This document shows positions 1 to 8,441 of a DNA stretch of 64,000 nt, in pieces. Position 1 is the stretch's first letter; each line of letters begins with the position of its first letter. Source of the stretch: Silicimonas sp. (GTDB taxonomy: Bacteria > Pseudomonadota > Alphaproteobacteria > Rhodobacterales > Rhodobacteraceae); NCBI GenBank assembly GCA_022820365.1, contig JAJEFO010000086.1, forward strand, positions 1 to 64,000. Direction: 5' to 3'. Made by a program: the position numbers and the translations under genes. The notes under the pieces are model-generated. The model saw only the letters and a program-made list of their open reading frames with translations. It did no database searches and was not told the origin of the DNA.

Positions 1-120
1 AACGAGGCGACGGTTCCGGACGGACCCGACCACGGCATTCCGGTCTTCGCGCAGCCGACGGAGCTGCAGGGCCGGGCCCTTGACCTGCTGGAGATCGACC
101 CCGCCAAGTTCCTGCCGTGA
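1..120 (+). CDS. C-terminal 39 residues of an unrecognised protein
   Basis: Frame 1 is open from the window edge and stops with TGA at 118-120, giving a tail that ends in ALDLLEIDPAKFLP. Codon use is GC-rich in third positions, as in the genes downstream, so it is very likely the end of a real gene. The tail is too short to name. Short tails of the form 'P-x-LQ-x-x-A-x-x-LL' occur at the ends of some DDE transposases, but that is only an impression and not an assignment. The next gene starts 107 bases later. Confidence 0.55.
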   Translation, partial: NEATVPDGPDHGIPVFAQPTELQGRALDLLEIDPAKFLP

Positions 121-227
121 CGCGCCGGGACCGTTACATGTCGAGTCCAGGACCGAATCAGCAATCGCGCTGATGGAAAGGGGTTTCGCGCAATTCTGGA
201 AATGAATATCCGATTAAGGAGTCCGTC

Positions 228-554
228 GTGACGGCACTCATCGAGGAAACCTCCAAACTCACAGATCGCTATCAAACGACGGTGCCAAGCGGAGTGCGCA
301 AGCAACTGAAGCTCGGTAAAGGCGACAGGATTCGTTATTGCACCGAACCTACCGGTCGAATCTACATTGAGCCGGTTCGCGCCTCGGAGGATGACCCTGC
401 GCTAGGTGCCTTCCTCGACTTCATCGAAGCCGACATCTGGGTGCATCCCGAACGCCTTCAAGCGCTCGATGGCGCAAGGCATGACAAGATCAAGGCGCTG
501 GTCGGAGATGTCGAAGTCGACCTCGATGGGCCACTGTCGCCCAATGACGAATGA
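228..554 (+). CDS. prlF: PrlF-family antitoxin (AbrB fold)
   Basis: This is the antitoxin of a type II toxin-antitoxin pair: it should bind and neutralise YhaV and repress its own promoter. The protein has 108 residues, normal for the family. Residues 11-35 (LTDRYQTTVPSGVRKQLKLG then KGDRI) are the SpoVT/AbrB swapped-hairpin DNA-binding domain; the acidic C-terminal half would contact the toxin. I chose the GTG start at 228 because AAGGAG lies seven bases upstream. The stop overlaps the start of the toxin gene by four bases (ATGA), the usual antitoxin-first arrangement. Assignment rests on the clear AbrB motif together with the YhaV partner. Confidence 0.9.
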   Translation: MTALIEETSKLTDRYQTTVPSGVRKQLKLGKGDRIRYCTEPTGRIYIEPVRASEDDPALGAFLDFIEADIWVHPERLQALDGARHDKIKALVGDVEVDLDGPLSPNDE

Positions 555-1075
555 CATTGACTGCCGCGCGGGCGCAAGCGCCGCTTGTCGTCAATGGCTG
601 GTCGATCTACGCGCATCCGATCTTCCTTGATCAGCTCGACGCGCTGATCAAGGAGGTTGAAGCGCGCAAGACACGAGATCCCACGAACTGGAAGAAAAAG
701 AACTGCACGAAACGGCTTGCCGCAATCTTCGAGCTGGTGACGGAAACGAACCCGACCGATCCGGGAGCCCCTCAGTTTAGACAAGGCGATACGCTCGGCA
801 ATGATCGGAAGCACTGGTTCCGAGCGAAGTTTTTCCAGCAATACCGACTGTTCTTCCGGTTCAACAGCGCCGCCAAGATCATCGTGCTCGCCTGGGTAAA
901 TGACGAGAGGAGTTTACGGGCGCACACCAGCAGGACCGACGCCTACGCGACTTTCAGGAAAATGCTGGATGGCGGCAACCAGCCCGATAGCCTCGATACC
1001 CTGATGCAAGAGGCAGTGGCAGAAATTGCTCGCTGTGCAGACAGCCTCGCGAATGCAACGGTCCGATCAAGTTAA
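551..1075 (+). CDS. yhaV: YhaV-family mRNA interferase toxin
   Basis: This is the toxin partner of PrlF. YhaV is a ribosome-dependent endoribonuclease of the RelE-like group. The 174-residue length is normal. Family features visible are the N-terminal VNGWSIYAHPIFLDQLDALI, the central KRLAAIFELV, and the conserved core HWFRAKFFQQYRLFFRFN with WVNDERSLRA after it. The basic and aromatic residues of this core are the ones implicated in RNA cleavage in the family. It is translationally coupled to the antitoxin through ATGA and shows no frameshift, so the pair looks intact. The pair may stabilise this part of the chromosome or be a leftover of a mobile segment. Confidence 0.9.
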   Translation: MTLTAARAQAPLVVNGWSIYAHPIFLDQLDALIKEVEARKTRDPTNWKKKNCTKRLAAIFELVTETNPTDPGAPQFRQGDTLGNDRKHWFRAKFFQQYRLFFRFNSAAKIIVLAWVNDERSLRAHTSRTDAYATFRKMLDGGNQPDSLDTLMQEAVAEIARCADSLANATVRSS

Positions 1076-1273
1076 GAGTGACCCAAGTCACAAGATACGC
1101 CAAAATTCTCGGCCCCGGGAAACGTGAAGTCGCGATTCTGGAGTTTCGGATCCACTGACACCTGCTTGATGGGGCGTTCGCTCACACCAGTTGCAGATCA
1201 TCGAAACCACAGCAAAGATCCAGCACGGCACTTGGCGTCAGTCGAGGTCCACCACAATGCCAGCACATCGACC

Positions 1274-1891
1274 TCAGCGATCCGGGTCCGAGTCTTCCTG
1301 TTTCCGGGCGCAGATGAGCAACACGGCACCCAGCAGTTTCCGGGAATCATCGAAGATTGCCGGACGTTCGCCGCGCCAGCGGTCGTAAAGCCGATGTGGA
1401 GAAGGGGCTCCTTGCTCAGCTGCTTCGAGCGCCTGTCCCGCTTCGGTGACGAAGTTGGCGATTCGCGCCCGCATGTTCGCTTCGTACGTCTCCCTGTGCC
1501 TGGTTTCCATCCGCATGTGGAAAAGCGAACTGCGCACGCGCGGCCGGAATTCGAGCCCGTCGAGCACACCCGGCACTTCAGCCCAGAGCCTGCGCGCACA
1601 CGCGTAATGCCTGGAAGCACGGTGGAACTGGCCTGCCTCCCTGGCAATGAACCCGACGTTGGCAACGCTTGTCGCCATGCGAGGGTCGCCGCGATGGAAG
1701 AAGAAATGTGCAAGATACCATGCGAAAAGGAATTGCCTTCGCGCGAGCGAAACATCGCCACTCGCCCAGGCGGCATTGCCGCGCTCCTGCAAACGTTCCC
1801 ACAGGATGTCCGAGCGCCGCCAGCCGGCGGCCCGTGCCGCCCGCCATTCGGAACTGCGAGCCTTAGATTCCGAGGTACGCCGCGCGAACAT
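1274..1891 (-). CDS. Small helical-repeat (TPR-like) protein at the end of the liv operon
   Basis: A 205-residue protein if it starts at the ATG at 1889-1891, which gives a 29-base overlap with the end of livF. The open frame extends further upstream, but that part is the off-frame shadow of livF. The middle of the protein (GNAAWASGDVSLARRQFLFA, then FFHRGDPRMATSVANVGFIA, then AGQFHRASRHYACARRLW) has the alternating small/aromatic pattern of tetratricopeptide-like helical pairs. No signal peptide or catalytic motif is seen. It has no clear ribosome binding site, so it is probably translated by coupling to livF. Function unknown; position suggests a cytoplasmic protein made together with the transporter. 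Confidence 0.6.
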   Translation of the reverse strand: MFARRTSESKARSSEWRAARAAGWRRSDILWERLQERGNAAWASGDVSLARRQFLFAWYLAHFFFHRGDPRMATSVANVGFIAREAGQFHRASRHYACARRLWAEVPGVLDGLEFRPRVRSSLFHMRMETRHRETYEANMRARIANFVTEAGQALEAAEQGAPSPHRLYDRWRGERPAIFDDSRKLLGAVLLICARKQEDSDPDR

Positions 1892-2570
1892 GTTCGTTGT
1901 CGTGCAATTCGTCTGCCGGGCCTTCCAGGGCGAGCGACCCCGTTTCGAGGACATATGCGTAATCCGCAAGCTCGAGTGCCAGTTCCGCGTTCTGTTCGAC
2001 GAGGATGACCGGCACGCCCTGAGCGTTGATTTCACCGATGATCGTCGCGATCTCCTCGACGATCTTCGGAGCGAGACCCATGGATGGCTCATCCATCAAT
2101 AGGAGCTTCGGTCCGGCCATGAGGGCGCGGCCAATCACCAGCATCTGCTGTTCGCCTCCGGACATGGTCTTGGCCAGCTGCGTGCGCCGTTCGAGAAGCA
2201 GCGGAAACCGGTCGTAGACCGCATCGAGGTCCCGTGCGACCGCTTCGCTTTCCCGGCGCAGGAACGCTCCGGTCCGGAGGTTTTCCTCGACGGTCAGGTC
2301 CGGGAATATGCGACGTCCTTCCGGCACGTGGGCGATGCCCCGGGCGACGATTTGGTCGGGATCCAGGTGATCGATCCGTTCTCCGGCGAAATAGATCTCG
2401 CCTTCGCGGAGCCTTGCCAGGCCCGAAATCGCCCGCAAGGTCGTCGTCTTCCCCGCGCCGTTGCTGCCGATTATGGTAACGATCCGGCCGTCCGGAACGT
2501 TGAGCGAAATGTCGCGGATCGCCGATACCTTGCCGTAGGTAACGGCCACGGCTCTCAGCTCAAGCAACAT
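1863..2570 (-). CDS. livF: Branched-chain-type ABC transporter ATPase LivF
   Basis: One of the two ATPases that drive the LivHM permease. The 235-residue form starting at the ATG at 2568-2570 matches the family; a longer open frame upstream only overlaps livG. Walker A is GSNGAGKTT, the signature is TMSGGEQQ, Walker B is LLLMDEPSMGL, and the switch histidine position is occupied by Gln (LVEQNAELAL), which is typical of LivF rather than LivG. The start overlaps the end of livG by 11 bases. Substrate could be branched-chain amino acids or another amino acid, amide or urea derivative; the ATPase does not decide this. Confidence 0.95.
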   Translation of the reverse strand: MLLELRAVAVTYGKVSAIRDISLNVPDGRIVTIIGSNGAGKTTTLRAISGLARLREGEIYFAGERIDHLDPDQIVARGIAHVPEGRRIFPDLTVEENLRTGAFLRRESEAVARDLDAVYDRFPLLLERRTQLAKTMSGGEQQMLVIGRALMAGPKLLLMDEPSMGLAPKIVEEIATIIGEINAQGVPVILVEQNAELALELADYAYVLETGSLALEGPADELHDNEHVRAAYLGI

Positions 2571-3330
2571 GGCGCGCACCCCCGAGGTAGGCCTCGATGA
2601 CGTCCGGGTGGTGACGGATTTCCTGCGGGCTGCCTTCGGCAAGAAGCCGTCCGAAACTCATGCAGGTGATCCTGTCGCAGAGTCCCATGATCGCGTGCAT
2701 GTCGTGCTCGACGAGGAGAATCGTGACCCCGGTGTTCCTGAGTTTGACCATCAGTTCCATCATCCGCCCGGTCTCTTCCGGGTTCATCCCCGTGAAGGGT
2801 TCGTCGAGAAGCACCACGTCGGGGCGCGCGGCCAGTGCAACCGCCATGCCAAGCGCTCTCTGATGGCCATGGGGAAGATCGCCCGCCAGCTCTTCGGCCA
2901 GTCCGGACAGGCCGAAGAAATCAAGCGCTTCCTCCGCTCGGGCGCGGGCGGCGCGGCGATTTGCCTTGTCCACGCCTGCCATCGCCGCGAAGATGTTTGG
3001 CGGGAAACTCATGTGGGTGCCGATCAGCGCGTTTTCCAGGACCGAGAGTTCGGCAAAGAGCGTCGAGTGCTGAAAGGTCCGAACGACACCGCGCCGGGCG
3101 ACTTCGTACATCCTGAGCCCGGATATCGTTTCGCCGCGCAGCCGGACCTCGCCGCCGGTCGGCTTGTAGAAACCCGACACGACGTTGAAGGTGGTCGTCT
3201 TGCCCGCGCCGTTCGGGCCGATCAACCCGTGAATCGCGCCGCGCTCGACATTGAACGAAAGGCGGTCGATCGCCGTCAGCCCTCCGAAGCGCATGGTCAG
3301 GTTGTCAATCTCGAGAACGGGCGGGGCCAT
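2560..3330 (-). CDS. livG: Branched-chain-type ABC transporter ATPase LivG
   Basis: The second ATPase of the transporter, 256 residues. Walker A is GPNGAGKTT, followed by the LivG-typical insertion around the Q-loop (RTFQHSTLF). The signature region is divergent (DLPHGHQRALGMA in place of LSGGQQR), Walker B is VLLDEPFTGM, and the switch histidine is present (LLVEHDMHAI). The C-terminal PDVIEAYLGG is the usual LivG tail. It starts eight bases after livM. The operon order binding protein-H-M-G-F is the standard one for this transporter class. Confidence 0.95.
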   Translation of the reverse strand: MAPPVLEIDNLTMRFGGLTAIDRLSFNVERGAIHGLIGPNGAGKTTTFNVVSGFYKPTGGEVRLRGETISGLRMYEVARRGVVRTFQHSTLFAELSVLENALIGTHMSFPPNIFAAMAGVDKANRRAARARAEEALDFFGLSGLAEELAGDLPHGHQRALGMAVALAARPDVVLLDEPFTGMNPEETGRMMELMVKLRNTGVTILLVEHDMHAIMGLCDRITCMSFGRLLAEGSPQEIRHHPDVIEAYLGGARHVA

Positions 3331-3338
3331 CTGTCACG

Positions 3339-4337
3339 CTACTCCGTTGCCTCGGTTTCGCCGACCTTCTTCTTTCCAGCGTTTCGCCAGGAAAGCGCGC
3401 CACGGACGAGGCTCTCGAGACCCTTGGGCATGAACAGCACCGACAGGATCAGGATTAGTCCGTATATGAGCGGCCGCATCTGCTCGAATCCCGCTTCGCG
3501 CAGGACGATCTCGTTGAGAATCGTGAGAACCACGCAGCCGAGGATCGGCCCGTAGAAGGTTGCGGTTCCGCCGACGATCGTCCAGGTCAACACGAACACC
3601 ATCTGCTCCACGTCAAAGCTGTTCGGATTGATGGTGCCGATGTAATGTGCCAGGAGCGCGCCCGACAACCCTGCGAAACCCGAGGCGAGAACAAAGGCGA
3701 GCGTGCGGTAAGCCCGTACGTTCACGCCGGACGCCTCAGCGAGCTTGTCCTGCCAGTGGACCGCGTGGAAGGTGAGGCCGACGGGCGAGCGCTCGATCCT
3801 CCACATGACCCAGAGCGACACCCCGACCACGGCCAGGGCAAAGTAGTAGTAGCTGATCGGTTCGAAGAAATCGAAGGCATAGATGCCGATGTCGAAATCC
3901 GGCATCGGATCGATCTTCTTTATGCCCTTTGGACCGCCAAATGGCTCCCGGAACCGCTTCCAGAGCAGCCGTATGATCTCTCCGGCGGCGAAGCTTCCGA
4001 TCAGGAAGTAGAAGCCCTTCATGCGGAACAGCGGAAAACTGAGAGCCAGCGCGACCATTGCCGCAGTGACGGCCCCAAGAAGCATCGAGGCTGGCACGTA
4101 GATGCCGAGGCGCTTGGACAGCAGCGCCGATGCATAGGCCCCGACTCCCATGATCACCACATGGCCGAGCGACCACTCGCCGGTGAGGGTAAGGAGCCTG
4201 TAGGATGCGACGACCAGGACGTTGATGGTCAGGAAGACCAGGATTTCCTGCTGCGAGAAGCTTAGCGTATGGGGCAGCGCGAGCAGGATTGCCCCGAATC
4301 CGAGAAATGCCGCTAGATTTGTCACCCGACTATGCAC
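3339..4337 (-). CDS. livM: Branched-chain-type ABC transporter permease LivM
   Basis: The second inner-membrane permease subunit, 332 residues with about ten predicted hydrophobic segments. The family hallmark LTGEWSLGHVVIMGVGAYAS lies near residues 50-70, and the EAA-like loop around SGVNVRAYRTLAF contacts the ATPases. The start codon appears to be GTG at 4335-4337, overlapping the livH stop by eight bases; another in-frame GTG twelve bases later (4323-4325) is equally possible. The C-terminus is basic (RNAGKKKVGE), longer than some LivM proteins. Confidence 0.92.
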   Translation of the reverse strand: MHSRVTNLAAFLGFGAILLALPHTLSFSQQEILVFLTINVLVVASYRLLTLTGEWSLGHVVIMGVGAYASALLSKRLGIYVPASMLLGAVTAAMVALALSFPLFRMKGFYFLIGSFAAGEIIRLLWKRFREPFGGPKGIKKIDPMPDFDIGIYAFDFFEPISYYYFALAVVGVSLWVMWRIERSPVGLTFHAVHWQDKLAEASGVNVRAYRTLAFVLASGFAGLSGALLAHYIGTINPNSFDVEQMVFVLTWTIVGGTATFYGPILGCVVLTILNEIVLREAGFEQMRPLIYGLILILSVLFMPKGLESLVRGALSWRNAGKKKVGETEATE

Positions 4338-5199
4338 GATCCGTTGATCCGAACAGCCCGGTAGGCTTGGCGATCAGCACGATCAGCAGCAGCAGCAGAC
4401 CGACGATGTCAGCGATGACCCCGTCGAAGAAGGTGGTAACGAAGGTGTGAACGAAGGCATAGGCGACGGCCACGATGACAGCGCCTTCGAGCGATCCGAT
4501 GCCGCCGACGATGATCACGATGAAGGCGGTGACGATGACAGAATGGCCCATGTGCGGGTTGACCGAAATCAGGGGCGCGGTCAGGGCACCTGCGACACCT
4601 GCGAGGGCCGCGCCGATGAACATCGCGATTCGAGCGGTCTGGTTGATCGAGATTCCCTGCAGTGCCGCCGCTTCCGGATCCTGGGCACTGGCCCGAAGCG
4701 CCCAGCCGAAGCGCGTCTTCTTGAGGAACGCCCAAAGGCTTGCGAGGAGGACCACGGCAGCGAGGATCACGGCCAGCCTGAAGACGGGAAGCCTGACCCT
4801 TTCGGTGATGACAATGACGTCCTGGGTCACGGGCGGCACATGTTCCATGCGCACGCCGAATCCCATGGACACCAGCGCCTGCAGGATCATCAGGAAGCCG
4901 ATCGAGGCGACGAGCCCGCCTAGTGGATTGTCTCGGAGCGGTCGAAAGAACGCCCGTTCCATGCCAAGACCGACAATGCCGACGAAGATCATCCCGACCG
5001 CCACCGCAACCAGGTACGGGAGGTTCCAGTCCGCGTAGACCGCGACGATCGCGTATGCGCCCAGCATGAAGAGTTCGCCATGGGCAAAGTTGATCACCCC
5101 CATGACGCCAAAAATCAGGACTAGGCCGACGGCCACGAGCGCCGTGTAGCTGGCGGCATAAAGGGCGTTCAGCCCGGTCTGCGCGAGAAGTTCAACCAT
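4330..5199 (-). CDS. livH: Branched-chain-type ABC transporter permease LivH
   Basis: First permease subunit, 289 residues, starting at an ATG preceded by AGGA. The N-terminus carries the LivH hallmark GLVLIFGVMGVINFAHGEL near residues 26-45, and ASAQDPEAAALQGISI is the cytoplasmic loop that contacts the ATPase. Eight or so membrane segments are visible. It follows the binding-protein gene after a 98-base gap that holds a strong stem-loop and overlaps livM. Together H, M, G and F form a complete importer. Confidence 0.95.
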   Translation of the reverse strand: MVELLAQTGLNALYAASYTALVAVGLVLIFGVMGVINFAHGELFMLGAYAIVAVYADWNLPYLVAVAVGMIFVGIVGLGMERAFFRPLRDNPLGGLVASIGFLMILQALVSMGFGVRMEHVPPVTQDVIVITERVRLPVFRLAVILAAVVLLASLWAFLKKTRFGWALRASAQDPEAAALQGISINQTARIAMFIGAALAGVAGALTAPLISVNPHMGHSVIVTAFIVIIVGGIGSLEGAVIVAVAYAFVHTFVTTFFDGVIADIVGLLLLLIVLIAKPTGLFGSTDRA

Positions 5200-5228
5200 C
5201 GTCCTGCAGCAGGTTCAGTCCGGAGTTT

Positions 5229-5260
5229 CGGGCGGTGCGCAGGGAGAAACGCACCGCCCG
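5229..5260 (-). other. Intra-operon stem-loop between binding protein and livH
   Basis: A perfect 11-bp inverted repeat (CGGGCGGTGCG at 5229-5239 and CGCACCGCCCG at 5250-5260) with a 10-base loop and no following T-run. It sits just after the stop of the binding-protein gene. Such structures commonly protect the upstream part of an mRNA or attenuate downstream reading, so that binding protein is made in excess over permease. That role is inferred from position. Confidence 0.7.
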
Positions 5261-5297
5261 TGGGGATATCGCAGAGCGATGTTGCGCGAAATCCGCC

Positions 5298-6605
5298 TTA
5301 AGCTCGCTGATCCCACATCTGCCCATAAGCAGACATGTGCTTCTTCAGCAGCTCACCGTGCTTGGCATACCATTCGGGAATCGAGCGGAATTCCTTGATC
5401 GTCGCCTTGCCGCCCTCAATGACGACGATGGGCCAGTTGCCGACGAGGGCGTTGTCGATCCCGAACAGGTCCTCGCCCCACCAGTCCGCTTCGCCGAAGG
5501 CGTGGAGACCGGTGCCTCCCTCCTTCATCGCTGCGAGGACGGCGTCCGGTTCGGCCGAGCCTGCCTTTTCCGCACCTGCCTTCCAGAGATCCATGATCGA
5601 GGCGTACTCCCAGCTCACGGCTCCCCACTGGTCGGCTCCGTAACGAGAGGCATACTCCGCGTAAAACTCGTTCGGCATCTGGAAGTTGATGCTCTCGTCA
5701 TTCAGCGCCGGATCGTCGAAATCCGGGAACTGGAAGATGAAACCTTCCATGAACTCCTCAGAAGTCTTGGCAACGATCTGCTGGTAGAAGTCGGCGGTGC
5801 AGGAGATGATCTGTCCCCCGTAACCCTGCTGAAAGAGTTGCTCGCAGATAGGGTGGACGTAGTCCGCGTAACAGGTGTCGAGGCAGACGATGTCCGGATT
5901 GCCGGAAATTAGGCGCGTCACAACCGGTGCAAAGTCCGTGGTCGCCGGATCAAAGAGCAGGGGGTCGTCCTGCATCTCGATGCCAGCCGCCTCGAACGCA
6001 GCCAAGTAGGTCGCAACCGAGGGCAATCCGAGGGCATCGTCTTGGGCGCACATGACCGCGGTCTTCAGTTCCGGCATGTTGTCCGCCAGCCACTCGACCC
6101 CGGTCACGTTGTAGATCGGGTGCACCTCGCACGGCGCGATCAGGGTCGTCGTGTCGGGTGAGAGATCCGATGGCAGCAGGGTCGAGAACAGCATGCCGGT
6201 CCTGTCGGCCACCGGTTGCGCACCGGGCCATGTGTCACCACCAAGCATCATGATGAACTTGACCTCGTCCTCGCGGATCAGCTTGGTCGCGCCGGTCCGT
6301 GCCTTGGACGGATCGTACTCGTTGTCGTAAGCCACGAACTCAACCGCGTGGGCCTCGCCTCCGATGTTGATGCCTCCGGCCGCGTTGATCCATTCGCCCC
6401 AGATCAGGCAACCGTCGAGACCAGGCTTGCCCCACGCCGCCACCGGACCGGTCAGGGGAGCGAGAAACCCGATCTTGACCACCTTGTCGGCCGCGAACGC
6501 CGTTCTCGGCAGGATCGCCGCCGCTGCTGCGGACCCCGCGATAGCCGCACCTGAACCCAGCAGTCTGCGGCGGGTAAGGCCGTCTTTGAACATCTTGGCA
6601 AACAT
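5298..6605 (-). CDS. Periplasmic substrate-binding protein of the liv-type transporter
   Basis: A 435-residue binding protein of the LivJ/amide-binding class. The N-terminus LTRRRLLGSGAAIAGSAAAA with AFAA at the end is a Tat-type signal peptide (RRRLLG), so the protein may be exported folded. The mature start KVVKIGFLAPLTGPVAAWGK is the class hallmark, and two lobes follow. The start is certain: AGGAGG lies eight bases upstream. It is the first gene of a minus-strand operon. The ligand cannot be read from sequence; the neighbouring pyrimidine locus makes nitrogen compounds plausible, but that is only context. Paired Cys residues (C-x6-IC near residues 240-255) are unusual for the class. Confidence 0.9.
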   Translation of the reverse strand: MFAKMFKDGLTRRRLLGSGAAIAGSAAAAAILPRTAFAADKVVKIGFLAPLTGPVAAWGKPGLDGCLIWGEWINAAGGINIGGEAHAVEFVAYDNEYDPSKARTGATKLIREDEVKFIMMLGGDTWPGAQPVADRTGMLFSTLLPSDLSPDTTTLIAPCEVHPIYNVTGVEWLADNMPELKTAVMCAQDDALGLPSVATYLAAFEAAGIEMQDDPLLFDPATTDFAPVVTRLISGNPDIVCLDTCYADYVHPICEQLFQQGYGGQIISCTADFYQQIVAKTSEEFMEGFIFQFPDFDDPALNDESINFQMPNEFYAEYASRYGADQWGAVSWEYASIMDLWKAGAEKAGSAEPDAVLAAMKEGGTGLHAFGEADWWGEDLFGIDNALVGNWPIVVIEGGKATIKEFRSIPEWYAKHGELLKKHMSAYGQMWDQRA

Positions 6606-6812
6606 CTTGTTTCCTCCTAGTTCTTTGACTTGTTAGCCCTGTCAGCCTCGTGCCTGGCGATAATCGTCATGTCATGTATTCATGTCCTGCCTAACCGCAT
6701 CTATACCAAATCATTCATTCCGAATGGCTTTCCTCTGAAGCGTAGCCTTAATCTGCGCCAATTTCAAGCAAAGTTAATCCAATATGATGGAAAAGGTCTA
6801 ATCGTGGATCAG

Positions 6813-6838
6813 AATTGGTCAAATCGACTTGTCCAATT
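6813..6838. promoter_or_regulatory. Inverted repeat upstream of the liv operon (possible operator)
   Basis: AATTGGTCAA at 6813-6822 and TTGTCCAATT at 6829-6838 form a 10-bp inverted repeat with one mismatch and a six-base spacer. Each arm resembles half of the RutR-type box found elsewhere in the window, but the two halves are in the opposite order, so it is not a standard RutR site. It lies about 210 bases upstream of the binding-protein start. A TetR- or GntR-family protein is a reasonable guess. Confidence 0.35.
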
Positions 6839-7375
6839 TTGGCTGCGGCATCACAACATGCCGTGTCAGCGAACGTTCGCCGAGATCGCCCTCTCGGGCG
6901 CTGCGGCAAGGTCATGACCGCCGGAATTGGTCCGGATCCCAAGGACTACGAGCGAATTTTCGGGTGGGAACGGCTGCTCGGCCTGCAGGCCCGGCGCTTC
7001 AAGCGCATACCTCGATGAGGTCGCGTTACAGCGCGGGCTCAATTACCGGGCCAAGACCAAGAAGTCTGTCAAAGGATGTCGCCCCGTGCCGCCTCCAGTT
7101 CCACCGAAACACGAACTCGTCCCGGTGAATTTGGATTTGCATCCTCAGCAGTCGCGGTGCCGGGATGTGTCCGAGCTTTCCATCCTGGGAAAGCGCGACG
7201 GCGTCGGCCAAGATGAAATTTCCCGCCGCGCTGCGGTCCATTCCGCCTGTTTCTGCCCGCGTGTTTCCAATGCCGGAAGATGATTCCAAGGCGATGCCAG
7301 CACATTAAGGGCAGCTGCCAATGCATCTACCCTAGATTGAGACCGTTGCAAGGCACCGCCTTGTCGAGCAGACGG

Positions 7376-7393
7376 CCCCCGCTTTCGCGGAGG
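7376..7393 (-). terminator. Possible terminator of the pyrimidine transporter operon
   Basis: CCCCCGC, loop TTTC, GCGGAGG: a seven-base stem with one mismatch, about 35 bases after the stop of the last gene of the minus-strand operon. A second small hairpin, CAAGGC-ACC-GCCTTG, follows at 7349-7363. Neither has a strong U-tract, so the call is tentative. Confidence 0.35.
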
Positions 7394-7425
7394 CAAGTTC
7401 ACTTATGGCAATGAACCGAAACGCG

Positions 7426-8415
7426 TCAGTTCAGCGCGGCATCCGTGATCACGTGCGTCCAGGCCGAGTCACCCGGATCGGCCGTGATCACTGGATCCGA
7501 GCCGCCCGCAAGAAGCGTGTCGACTGTACGCTGGAAGTCGACGGGAACGAGAGCGCCGTTGGAGCCGGCCGTCAGCTTGGCGATCTCCCCCATCATGCGC
7601 TTCTGGTGCTTTTCGGTCTGAGCGCCAGTCTCGTCATACTCCAGCACGATCAGGGCGGCCTCGTCCGGGTTGTCCTCGGCGTATTTCCAGCCCTTCATCG
7701 AAGCGCGGACGAAACGCACGAGCTTGTCGACCTCGCCCGGGTCGCTCAGCTTGTCTTCCTTGACGTAAAGGCCATCTTCCAGCGTCGCCACGCCTTGGTC
7801 TTCGTACTTGAAGACCACCAGGTCGTCGGCGCTCAACCCCGCATCGATGACCTGCCAGTACTCGTTGTAGGTCATGGTCGAGATGCATGCCGCCTGACCC
7901 TGAAGGATCGGGTCGACATTGAAGCCCTGCTTGAGGACCTCGACGCCGTCCGAGCCTCCCTCGGTCGGAATGCCAAGCTGGCTCATCCAGCTCAGGAACG
8001 GAAACTCGTTGCCGAAGAACCAGACTCCCAGGGTCTTGCCCTTGAAATCGTCCGTCGTGGCCACGCCCGCATCCTTGCGGCAGGTCAGCATCATGCCGGA
8101 GGACTTGAATGGCTGCGCGATGTTGACAAGCGGCAGACCCTTTTCGCGTGCGGCAAGTGCCGCCGGCATCCACTCGACGGTCACGTCCGCCCCGCCGCCG
8201 GCAATCACCTGGGTCGGCGCGATGTCCGGCCCGCCGGGCTTAATCGTGACGTTCAGGCCTTCCTCCTCGTAGTAGCCGTTCTCAAGCGCCACGTAGTAGC
8301 CTGCAAACTGCGCCTGAGTCACCCATTTGAGCTGCAGCGTCAGGTCGTCGAGGGCAATGGCGGGCGCCCCGCCCAGCGCCAGCGCCAGCGCGCCGGCAAA
8401 TACTCGTTTCTTCAT
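7426..8415 (-). CDS. NMT1/ThiY-type ABC substrate-binding protein, probably for pyrimidines
   Basis: A 329-residue exported binding protein. Residues 1-21 are a signal peptide (MKKRVFAGALALALGGAPAI). The mature start LTLQLKWVTQAQFAGYYVAL with ENGYYEEEGLNV is the hallmark of the NMT1/THI5-like family that binds thiamine-precursor pyrimidines and related rings. The start at 8413-8415 is preceded by GAGAGGAGAG; a much longer open frame upstream is spurious. It is the last gene of a minus-strand operon with two permeases, an ATPase, dihydropyrimidinase and a carbamoyl hydrolase under a RutR-type operator, so uracil, thymine or their dihydro forms are the likely ligands. That is inference from context. 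Confidence 0.88.
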   Translation of the reverse strand: MKKRVFAGALALALGGAPAIALDDLTLQLKWVTQAQFAGYYVALENGYYEEEGLNVTIKPGGPDIAPTQVIAGGGADVTVEWMPAALAAREKGLPLVNIAQPFKSSGMMLTCRKDAGVATTDDFKGKTLGVWFFGNEFPFLSWMSQLGIPTEGGSDGVEVLKQGFNVDPILQGQAACISTMTYNEYWQVIDAGLSADDLVVFKYEDQGVATLEDGLYVKEDKLSDPGEVDKLVRFVRASMKGWKYAEDNPDEAALIVLEYDETGAQTEKHQKRMMGEIAKLTAGSNGALVPVDFQRTVDTLLAGGSDPVITADPGDSAWTHVITDAALN

Positions 8416-8441
8416 GGCTTCTCTCCTCTCAGCCGTTGTTG

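Larger units (their letters stand above)
6606..7425 (-). other. 820-base gene-poor gap upstream of the liv operon
   Basis: No open frame here has plausible composition or a recognisable product. The part nearest the binding-protein gene is AT-richer than average and must hold its promoter. It also contains the inverted repeat at 6813-6838 and, at the far end, hairpins that follow the pyrimidine transporter operon. The rest may be decayed coding sequence; I recognise nothing in it. Confidence 0.6.

Noticed and set aside
1274-2092. Long 272-residue frame including residues upstream of the TPR-like protein
   Set aside because: The first 67 residues are Ser/Arg-rich and lie opposite the livF reading frame; the start at 1891 is the sensible one.
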